Shown here piece by piece: positions 13,123 through 19,468 of a DNA stretch of 19,913 nt (its first letter is position 1; every line of letters starts with the position of its first letter). Origin of the DNA: SYOC01 sp050185455 (GTDB lineage Bacteria; Desulfobacterota; Binatia; Bin18); assembly GCA_050185455.1 (NCBI GenBank), contig JBFWZL010000037.1:1-19913 (forward strand). Reading direction: 5' to 3'. A model generated the notes under the pieces. That model saw only the letters and a list, made by a program, of their open reading frames with translations, did not search any database and was not told where the DNA came from. The translations under genes and the position numbers were made by a program.

Positions 13123-14576
13123 AATGGGAACCACGCATGCACCTCGGTTCCTTGGTTGGCAAACGAATAGACCCGGACACGCCCGCCAACGAGTTGTGCA
13201 CGCTCCTGCATGCCGAGCAGTCCGAGACTCTTCCCTCGCGTGGAACGCTTCTGAGCGGCGACAACATCAAAGGCGACGCCATCATCGCGGACAAGCAGAT
13301 GGACAGTCGCAGCGCCATACCGCAGTTCCACCCATACGTTCCGCGCCTGCGCATGCCGCGCGACATTAGTCAAGGCTTCTTGTGCGACGCGAAAACATGC
13401 AGTCTCAAGCTCTTGCGGCAGCCGAAAATCGAGGGTATCAGCCACGAAATGCCCGACGTAGCCAACCCGCTGTGCCTGTTGATCAACATGCCAGCGAAGC
13501 GCAGCCACAAGACCCAAATCGTCAAGCATTGGCGGCCGCAGATCGAGCGATAGCGTCCGCGCTTGTTGCAGAGCGTTCGCAACAAGTTGAATACTCTCCT
13601 CAATTCTGGCCCCAAACGTCTCCGGGCTACGACGCGCCGTCTCAAGATTGATCTTGACCGCTGTCAAGGACTGCCCAATCTCACCATGTAATTCATGCGC
13701 AATCCGCCGCCGTTCCTGTTCTTGCGCCATCAACAATTGCCGCGAGAGTGTCTGCAACATCTCTTCCGCGTGTTTACTGTCCGTAATGTCCAAGACCATG
13801 CCTTCATAAGCGACAACATATCCCTGCGAGTCATGGACCGCTTTCCCATATAAACTCACTATTATGGGATCGCCATTTTTCTTCTTCCACATCAACTCCA
13901 CGCCATTCGCTATCCCGCCTGGGTGGTGCTGCTCTTGGAGCTGCTCACGTTGCCGTGAGTCGATGTAGAGATCCACGGGCAGGTTCAGAGAAAGCACTTC
14001 TTCCTCAGAGGCATACCCCAGCATGCGGACAAGCGCGGGATTGACCCGCGTAAAACGCCCCTTCAGCGTGCTGAAAAACAAACCTTCGACCGCGTTTTCA
14101 AACAGTGAACGATAGCGTGTTTCACTCTGTTGTAAGGCGGCTGTCCCCTCAGCGACCGCTGCTTCCAGCTCTTTCGTGTACAGCTGAAGATACGAAATAT
14201 TCGCCTCGTGCAGATGTCGTATTAATTCCGCGGGATCGCCTGCTTTCTCTACATAAGCAAAAGCTCCCAGATTCACCGCATCTTTCGCGGAACTGAAGGA
14301 CCCATAGGCCGTATGGATAATTACCCGAAGAGCGCTGTGGCGTTTACGCAATTGGTTAAGTAATTGCATGCCATCTATGTCGGGCAAGCGTAAATCCATG
14401 ATGACAATGCCAACCTTTTCCTTATCAACAAACGCCAGCGCCTCTGTCCCGCTTTTACAATCCACAGCCGCAAATCCTTCCAGCTTCACCAGGTCGGTCA
14501 ACATACGAAGTTGGTTCAGGTTGTCTTCAACGATCAACACCCGCGTCGTACGGTCCTGTTTTTCGTTCTGCGTCAT
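13050..14576 (-). CDS. Soluble REC-PAS-HisKA_3-HATPase kinase (NarX/DegS class)
   Basis: A 508-residue cytoplasmic kinase when started at 14576, where AAGGA lies 7 bases upstream; an ATG at 14615 in the same frame has no site. Order: receiver (12-124) with Glu17/Asp18, phospho-Asp61 in I-M-D-L-R-L-P-D and Lys111; a helical linker; PAS (about 152-267, ending D-I-T-D-S-K); HisKA_3 with His297 in H-E-L-H-G-E-I-G-Q; and HATPase with Asn404 and S-L-G-L-L-G-M (450-456). Two positions are unusual: the Asp that normally follows the phospho-His is Gly298, and the G1 box reads D-D-G-V-A-F with Ala435 in place of Gly. The last ~23 residues after W-F-P-F (482-485) come from a heptad repeat and are not family sequence. 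The NarL-type regulator downstream is its likely partner. Confidence 0.92.
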   Translation of the reverse strand: MTQNEKQDRTTRVLIVEDNLNQLRMLTDLVKLEGFAAVDCKSGTEALAFVDKEKVGIVIMDLRLPDIDGMQLLNQLRKRHSALRVIIHTAYGSFSSAKDAVNLGAFAYVEKAGDPAELIRHLHEANISYLQLYTKELEAAVAEGTAALQQSETRYRSLFENAVEGLFFSTLKGRFTRVNPALVRMLGYASEEEVLSLNLPVDLYIDSRQREQLQEQHHPGGIANGVELMWKKKNGDPIIVSLYGKAVHDSQGYVVAYEGMVLDITDSKHAEEMLQTLSRQLLMAQEQERRRIAHELHGEIGQSLTAVKINLETARRSPETFGARIEESIQLVANALQQARTLSLDLRPPMLDDLGLVAALRWHVDQQAQRVGYVGHFVADTLDFRLPQELETACFRVAQEALTNVARHAQARNVWVELRYGAATVHLLVRDDGVAFDVVAAQKRSTRGKSLGLLGMQERAQLVGGRVRVYSFANQGTEVHAWFPFSEDNWQEVGGNGQTAEKAIDSRQ

Positions 14577-14641
14577 ATCGCGATCCTTCGCTTCCTCTGC
14601 TATCGAATCTTCCATGATTGATTTGTAGCGGTCGTCATCCC

Positions 14642-15409
14642 TCAGGACGGGGTCAATGATGGTTTCCGAATTTCTCCTGACGCCCTCTGTCCACGAATCC
14701 GCTCAAGCATTGCCAGTAGATGGTCAAGATCCAAAGGTTTTCTCAAGACAGTGTACGCCGTCTGCCGCACCGCTTCTTGCGCAATTCGTTCAAATTCAGC
14801 TTCCAAACCCGTCACCATGACCGCGATCGCGCTTGGAGTAATCTTCTTGATCGCCAAGTAGAGTTCCAGGCCATTCATGACGGGCAAGGCCGCATCGATA
14901 AGAACAATATCAAAATGGATCTGTTCGAGGAGCTCTAAAGCGTCGTGAGCCGAATTGACCACCGTCACGCGGTAGTTGTGCTGCTTAAGCGCGTCCCGCA
15001 CGGAGGCGGCAGACATTTCGTCCGGCTCCACGACGAGGATGGCCGTTTCTTTAACTTCTCCGATGAGCGCGATCACCTTCCGCACATCTAACGGTTTGTC
15101 TAAGAACGCGATCGCGCCCTCATCAAGCGCGGCGCGTTTGAGGTCGTCTACTGCATAGGCGCTCATCAGAATGATCCGGGCTTTTTCGTGCTGACGCCGG
15201 AGAATGCGAAATACCTCAACCCCATCCATGCCGGGCATGCGGACATCTAATAAGACAACATCGAAGCTTTCTTTTTCGCACATGGCGACAGCCTCTTCAC
15301 CCGTCGCCGCCGCCCTCACTTCATATCCTTCTTCTTGCAAAATCTCAGTTAACGTGAAACGAAGATTTTTCTCATCGTCGACAATCAGGATACGTGCCAG
15401 CTGCGCCAT
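14642..15409 (-). CDS. Tandem-receiver (REC-REC) response regulator without output domain
   Basis: A 255-residue protein made of two receivers. The first (4-120) is complete: Asp11/Asp12, phospho-Asp55 in L-L-D-V-R-M-P, and Lys105 in L-D-K-P. The second (about 123-238) keeps Asp172 in L-I-D-A-A-L-P, Thr200 and Lys224 in L-R-K-P, but its acidic pocket reads V-E-P-D. No DNA-binding, cyclase or other output domain follows, only a short basic tail. Such proteins pass phosphoryl groups between kinases or act by protein contact. GGAG lies 8 bases before the ATG at 15409. The gene starts 19 bp after the dCache kinase stop and ends 65 bp before the next kinase start, so it is a natural relay between the membrane sensor and the receiver-bearing soluble kinases. 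Confidence 0.93.
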   Translation of the reverse strand: MAQLARILIVDDEKNLRFTLTEILQEEGYEVRAAATGEEAVAMCEKESFDVVLLDVRMPGMDGVEVFRILRRQHEKARIILMSAYAVDDLKRAALDEGAIAFLDKPLDVRKVIALIGEVKETAILVVEPDEMSAASVRDALKQHNYRVTVVNSAHDALELLEQIHFDIVLIDAALPVMNGLELYLAIKKITPSAIAVMVTGLEAEFERIAQEAVRQTAYTVLRKPLDLDHLLAMLERIRGQRASGEIRKPSLTPS

Positions 15410-15428
15410 GGCCTTTCTCCTTTCCAGT

Positions 15429-17273
15429 TTACGAGACCGTCGCCTGCATTACTGATACAGCTGCCTGTCCACGCGGTAGTCGGATACAAAAGACGGAACC
15501 GAAGCCGTGAGAGGGAATCATTTCAATGGCTCCGCCGTGGCGTTCAATGAGCTGTTTGCAAATCGCGAGTCCTAAGCCTGTTCCTTTCGCCTTGGTCGTA
15601 AATAAAGGCTCAAAGATCTGCTGCCAATCTTCCGGAGCAACACCAGGTCCGGTATCAGCAACCGTAATCACATCCCACTCCGCTCGGCGCATAGCTTTCA
15701 CTTCGATGGTTCCATGCTCTTCCATCGCCTGCGCGGCGTTGAGGAGAAGATTGTTCAAGACTTGCCGTATTTGCCCGGGATCAGCCCAGATCAGAAAAGG
15801 GTCGGGGTCACAAACACAACGCCAGTGCACCTCGTTCGACAGATTGGAGCGGTGGAAAATATCCCGCACGAGAGCGACCAAATCAACGGCTTGCTTCGTT
15901 GGCGCTTTTGCTCGCGTCATTTCCATCAAGTCACCAATGATACGGTCGGCGTTCAGCACTTCTTCCTCCACCACCTGCAAATACTCCGCCCATTTGGAAT
16001 CTTCTTGTGGCAGGCGGTGTTTCAGCAGGTACGCGGCATTGCGAATCGCGCCGAGCGGGTTACGGAGATCATGCGCGATGCTGGCCGACACTTGACCAAT
16101 CGCCGCCAGGCGGGTCTGTTGCACGAGTTGCTGGCGTGCGCGGGCAAGTTCGGCTTCAACCCGTTCGGTCTCTCCTCGTTGCTGCGTCAACAACTGCTCG
16201 TTTAAGCGAGCATGCTGAATAGCAAGGGCCAGAGGAACCGCCACTTGCAGTATAATTTCACTGTGGTCTGGGTTGAACGCGTCACAACGGTCTGCTCCTA
16301 AGCCTAACGCCCCAATCAGCGCGCCCTCAACCACGAGGGGAGCAGCAATAAGAGAGCAGATCCCCTGCCGTTGCAATATCGCATACGCGGGAATGTCCTG
16401 AGCTTTTGTCTTTATATCCGGTTCGCTAAATACCTCGCCTCCCTGGAGCACCGCTTCGACGTGACGCAGGCCCACAAGTGGATACGTAGACGTCTCTGCT
16501 CCCTGGTCGGCAACGACGGGGTCAACAGCAAACACGCGACCAACACGAGCTTCGGAGTCAAAGAAAATAATACTGCTAAGGGTGTAAGGCACGACCGCCC
16601 GCAACCGTTGTAGAGCGGCTTGAGCAATAGCGGACGGAGATTGCGCTTCGAGAATCGCACAGTCGATAGCGTGCAAAATCTGTAAACGTTCCGTGGAGCG
16701 ACGCAAGGCGCTCTCGGCTCGTTTGCGTTCGGTGATGTCCGTAAGAAAACCGTGCCAGGAAATGCTGTCGTCGGGTTCACGTATGGGTGTGGAGCACCCT
16801 TCGACCCAGATCTCTCCCTTCTCTGGAAGCTGCACTCGAAACTCACATCGCCAGGGCGACAAGGTTCGGATGGCCTCGCTGGTAGTCGCATGCACCCGTT
16901 CGATGTCATCGGGGTGCATCAACGCAAAAGTCGGCCACGCGTCTTTCGCTAACTCCTCCGGACTGAAGCCGTAGATGGCTTTGATTCCGGGACTCGCGTA
17001 GGTAAAGCAGCGCCGACCATCCGGCCAGACGCGCAGGGTATGGATTGCCCCCGGCGCCGTTTCGGCGAGCTTTCGCAGGCGTTCTTCACTTTCACGTAGC
17101 GCTTCTTCCTTCTGCTCGCGTTCCGCTTCACGCCGCGCGAGCGACTCCGCCATGTCGTCGAACGCGCGCGCCAGTGTACCTAGCTCTCCCGGGCTGTATC
17201 GCTCCTCGGTTCGGGCGTGCATATCACCAGCGGCGACTTTCCGTGTCGTTGCCAGCAAGCGGTTGATGGGCTG
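15429..17273 (-). CDS. C-terminal part of frameshifted sensor kinase: HAMP-PAS-GAF-HisKA-HATPase
   Basis: The frame opens after a TGA at 17274-17276 and has no credible start; the first possible initiator is a TTG at 17258 inside the HAMP domain. It begins P-I-N-R-L-L-A, then V-A-A-G-D-M, the second half of a HAMP linker. Counting from that TTG, then come PAS (about 57-178, ending D-I-T-E-R-K), GAF (about 190-350), an NtrB-like phosphoacceptor with His396 in I-A-H-D-L-R-N-P-L, N-box Asn503, D-T-G-P-G-V (535-540) and G-T-G-L-G-L-A (559-565). The kinase core looks intact. The missing first half of the HAMP and the sensor lie directly upstream in another frame (17224-18207). Together they would form one protein of about 925 residues. 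It overlaps nothing downstream; the tandem-receiver gene starts 19 bp later. Confidence 0.9.
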   Translation of the reverse strand, partial: QPINRLLATTRKVAAGDMHARTEERYSPGELGTLARAFDDMAESLARREAEREQKEEALRESEERLRKLAETAPGAIHTLRVWPDGRRCFTYASPGIKAIYGFSPEELAKDAWPTFALMHPDDIERVHATTSEAIRTLSPWRCEFRVQLPEKGEIWVEGCSTPIREPDDSISWHGFLTDITERKRAESALRRSTERLQILHAIDCAILEAQSPSAIAQAALQRLRAVVPYTLSSIIFFDSEARVGRVFAVDPVVADQGAETSTYPLVGLRHVEAVLQGGEVFSEPDIKTKAQDIPAYAILQRQGICSLIAAPLVVEGALIGALGLGADRCDAFNPDHSEIILQVAVPLALAIQHARLNEQLLTQQRGETERVEAELARARQQLVQQTRLAAIGQVSASIAHDLRNPLGAIRNAAYLLKHRLPQEDSKWAEYLQVVEEEVLNADRIIGDLMEMTRAKAPTKQAVDLVALVRDIFHRSNLSNEVHWRCVCDPDPFLIWADPGQIRQVLNNLLLNAAQAMEEHGTIEVKAMRRAEWDVITVADTGPGVAPEDWQQIFEPLFTTKAKGTGLGLAICKQLIERHGGAIEMIPSHGFGSVFCIRLPRGQAAVSVMQATVS

Positions 17274-18207
17274 TCAGCAGCCGGGTACTTCCGCCCCACG
17301 CTAGTCCCCCAGCGAGCAGCACAACGCCAATAAACGTGAACACAGAGTAGATAAACGCGTCCTCTACCCCGGCAAGCACACTAGTCTTGGGAATACTGAC
17401 CACAACGTGAGTGTCTTTGGCGTGCGCCGCGCCAGGTAAAGAAGACAGCGCAAAGATAGGCGTCTCGCCATTAGCGCTTGACGCCTCCGTTTCACCGCGT
17501 AGGAGGACAGAATGCACCAGTGGCAACTCCGTTGCGGACTTTCCTACCCATGCCTCCGACTCAGGATGGTGGGCAAGGACAACACCATTACGATCGACGA
17601 CCGTCAGCGTGGCGCCGTGGGGAAGGCCAGCGGAAGCCGCAAATTGATTCAACCAAGCCAAATCAAGTGCGGCAAAGACCACAGTCTGGATGGAGTCGGA
17701 GTCTACCGAAGCCGGATACGCCATCAACAAGACCGGTCGACCAGTAAGACGACCGATCGCATAATCTCCGATGGTGAACTCCTTCATCTCCGTTGCTTTG
17801 TCAAAACAGATCTTGAGCGGCGAGGTTTGCGTCATTTCTGCTTTCGGCAACGGCACACCGCTGCAAAAGATCTCTCCATTCGCACGGATAGCGCCGAAGT
17901 TTGCGTAAGCTGGGTACTGGGGCAGGAGGTTGGCGAAAATTTGACTACACGCTGTAGCATCCCCATGACGCACTTGCGGGAACTGCGCCAAGTTGATGAG
18001 CAATTGCCGCGCTTGTTCAATCAGGTGCTGCTCTTCCAATGCGGCAAAGTCGGCAAGCCGACGGGCGTCTTGATGAGCCTGTGCAATCTCGGCTTGCTGC
18101 CAACGCCAGTGAACAAAAAAGAGAAAACAGAAGAGAGGAAAACCCGCGACAAAAACGATACTCAACACTCGACTGCGCAGACTAGAAGGAAAAAGACCCA
18201 ATGCCAT
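17224..18207 (-). CDS. N-terminal part of frameshifted sensor kinase: membrane dCache-type sensor
   Basis: This 327-residue frame has a first membrane segment at about 13-33, an extracytoplasmic region of about 250 residues (40-285) with the mixed helix/strand pattern of a double-Cache ligand-binding domain (for example A-T-L-T-V-V-D-R-N-G-V-V-L-A-H-H and W-V-G-K-S), and a second membrane segment at about 287-305. It then enters a HAMP linker (S-T-R-L-L-T) and loses frame: the last 15 or so residues up to the TGA at 17224 are not HAMP-like. The HAMP continues in the neighbouring frame (15429-17273). GAGAG lies about 6 bases before the ATG at 18207. A dCache domain usually senses small periplasmic molecules such as amino or carboxylic acids; the ligand is unknown. 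First gene of the signalling island. Confidence 0.87.
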   Translation of the reverse strand: MALGLFPSSLRSRVLSIVFVAGFPLFCFLFFVHWRWQQAEIAQAHQDARRLADFAALEEQHLIEQARQLLINLAQFPQVRHGDATACSQIFANLLPQYPAYANFGAIRANGEIFCSGVPLPKAEMTQTSPLKICFDKATEMKEFTIGDYAIGRLTGRPVLLMAYPASVDSDSIQTVVFAALDLAWLNQFAASAGLPHGATLTVVDRNGVVLAHHPESEAWVGKSATELPLVHSVLLRGETEASSANGETPIFALSSLPGAAHAKDTHVVVSIPKTSVLAGVEDAFIYSVFTFIGVVLLAGGLAWGGSTRLLTAHQPLAGNDTESRRW

Positions 18208-18373
18208 GCTCGCTCTCTTTTCTTTCCGTTGAGCGCTCTGCCGCCCACCCAGACTGCGATAAACCTGAACAATTCAGACGATCCTCTTTTGATAATGTCG
18301 TCTGGTCTGGGAGGCCAGATGTACTCAAGCGCAAATAAAACGCCAATCCGACCGATGACAGAACGCAAGCAGT

Positions 18374-18397
18374 ACGAGCGCCAAGAATCGCGCTCGT
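18374..18397. other. Perfect 8-bp hairpin in the sensor-kinase leader
   Basis: ACGAGCGC (18374-18381) and GCGCTCGT (18390-18397) are exact reverse complements around an 8-nt loop. If transcription of the island begins at the candidate promoter near 18540, this hairpin lies in the untranslated leader about 170 nt before the kinase start. No T-run follows on either strand, so it is not a standard terminator. It could affect mRNA stability or translation, or be an operator. Confidence 0.4.
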
Positions 18398-18461
18398 CAA
18401 TTAAGAAAAGGGCATGACTTATCATGAATCCCTCCGACCACATACTGGAGAGCTGAGAAAG

Positions 18462-18485
18462 GGAACAGAGTTCGCAGGCTGTTCC
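18462..18485. promoter_or_regulatory. Operator-like inverted repeat GGAACAG-N10-CTGTTCC
   Basis: The 7-bp arms at 18462-18468 and 18479-18485 are perfect reverse complements, with a centre-to-centre distance of 17 bp, compatible with a dimeric regulator. The site lies downstream of the candidate minus-strand promoter, in the spacer between the signalling island and the Rieske relic. A NarL- or LuxR-type product of the island is a possible ligand, but nothing in the sequence proves it. Confidence 0.35.
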
Positions 18486-18536
18486 ACTCTCTTACCAGAG
18501 ACCGTTATTTTCAGCACTACTCAACTTTGAGGCTAG

Positions 18537-18565
18537 ATTATACCTATACTGGGTACGGCTTTCCA
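18537..18565 (-). promoter_or_regulatory. Candidate sigma70-type promoter of the signalling island
   Basis: On the minus strand a perfect -10 hexamer TATAAT (18537-18542) is preceded, 17 bp upstream, by TGGAAA (18560-18565, 4 of 6 matches to TTGACA). It faces the dCache sensor kinase and would give a leader of about 320 nt. No clearer promoter is seen closer to the gene. Confidence 0.4.
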
Positions 18566-18740
18566 GTTCATTAACGTAGTCTTGCTTGTTTGCCTAAAGA
18601 AGAATCGGCGAGACAGCAGCCGAATCTATTTCTGTGGATAGTAGCTCCAACCACCCGAATAGTTTTTGACAAACGAGTCCGGTAAGATCGACAAGCACCT
18701 GGGCAATGCTTCGACTGATCCCGATTTCTGCTAGAAAGTA

Positions 18741-19187
18741 ATGACGAGAATTCATCAACAAAAATCATGGCTGCATGTCGCTCATGAAAGTGAGATCCCC
18801 AATCCGGGCGACTTCAAGTCTCTTACGCTGGAGCACCAGCCAATCATTGTCGTGCGAGACGACGAGGGGCAAGTGCGCGTGCTGTTTAACATCTGCCGCC
18901 ATCGCAAGGTGACCGTTTGTCGGCAAGCGAAAGGCAACACCACGCATTTCACCTGCGCCGACCACGGCTGGGTCTATGACACGAAGGGCAACCTTGTCGG
19001 TCTCAGTGGCCCGAATCGTTCGCTCCGTAGTTTTACGGAACGGCGCGGTCTTATGCCTGTACCACGTATGAACATTTACCAGGGCGTCATTTTTGCCAGT
19101 TTAAGCCCGGAAGGTGAAAGTTTTGATGAGTATCTGCACCAGTCCCAATTCTCTACAAAGATGTTCGAGACAAAAGAACAAGCGTGA
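18741..19187 (+). CDS. Truncated Rieske [2Fe-2S] domain of a ring-hydroxylating oxygenase alpha subunit
   Basis: A 148-residue frame with an intact Rieske site: Cys52-Arg-His54 in N-I-C-R-H-R and Cys72-x-x-His75 in T-C-A-D-H-G-W. K-S-W-L-H-V-A-H-E-S-E-I-P-N-P-G-D-F (8-25) is the typical segment before it, and F-A-S-L-S-P-E-G (118-125) the one after. Full alpha subunits have about 400 residues, with a mononuclear-iron catalytic domain after the Rieske part; here the frame ends about 20 residues past the Rieske domain. The N-terminus is also short. No ribosome site precedes the ATG, and the in-frame sequence just upstream still reads T-D-P-D-F before a TAG (18732), resembling the family's usual T-D-P-E-I-F. 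I consider it a relic, though a stand-alone Rieske protein cannot be excluded. Confidence 0.8.
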   Translation: MTRIHQQKSWLHVAHESEIPNPGDFKSLTLEHQPIIVVRDDEGQVRVLFNICRHRKVTVCRQAKGNTTHFTCADHGWVYDTKGNLVGLSGPNRSLRSFTERRGLMPVPRMNIYQGVIFASLSPEGESFDEYLHQSQFSTKMFETKEQA

Positions 19188-19209
19188 AAGAGAGTAATGC
19201 TCCTTCCCC

Positions 19210-19244
19210 TTTACGTTTTCCGTCGCACGTTTTACGATTTCATC
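19210..19244. repeat. 7-bp-period array, five units of TTTACGT type
   Basis: Five heptads without slippage, beginning with TTTACGT (19210-19216) and TTTCCGT and ending with TTTACGA and TTTCATC. The array starts 22 bp after the Rieske stop, where the catalytic domain of the oxygenase should have continued. It is the fifth independent heptad array in the window. Confidence 0.65.
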
Positions 19245-19288
19245 CTCACTGGGATGTCTCTTCGATGCGTATCCATTCACGCTTGCCC

Positions 19289-19394
19289 TTTGATAGGCTC
19301 GGGACGAGTGGAATCCTGTTCGTGAGACAAGCCCCCGTTCAGGCTGAGCCCTCCGAACAAAGGTAAGACAGGCTGAGCGAAGCGCGAACGGGCC
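19289..19394. repeat. Degraded palindromic repeat cluster (CCCGTTC...GAACGGG)
   Basis: CCCGTTC (19334-19340) pairs with GAACGGG (19386-19392). CAGGCTGAGC occurs twice in direct orientation (19340-19349 and 19369-19378), and TGATAGGCTCGGGACGA (19291-19307) is a diverged further copy in the same style. Palindromic intergenic repeats built on GTTCG, GGCTGAGC and GAAC are common in environmental bacterial genomes. With the heptad array, these fill the 281 bp gap between the Rieske relic and the LLM gene; no gene is seen there. Confidence 0.55.
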
Positions 19395-19468
19395 GTAGAG
19401 AAAATGAGTGACGCTGATGCGAATCCGTTCACATTCTACAATTCATCTCAATCCGAGGAGTTTTCAGC

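Noticed and set aside
17256..17276. Programmed frameshift signal at the kinase split
   Set aside because: No slippery heptamer, A-run or upstream ribosome-like stimulator was visible; an indel or sequencing error is simpler.
17512..18417. 301-codon open frame on the plus strand
   Set aside because: It overlaps the dCache sensor sequence, and its product is low-complexity and basic with no domain pattern.
18162..18443. 93-codon minus-strand frame upstream of the sensor kinase
   Set aside because: It overlaps the kinase start out of frame and covers the leader hairpin; there is no recognisable motif.
18666..18688. TTGACA with TAAGAT as a plus-strand promoter for the Rieske frame
   Set aside because: The spacer is only 11 bp, and the hexamer lies within what looks like decayed Rieske coding sequence.
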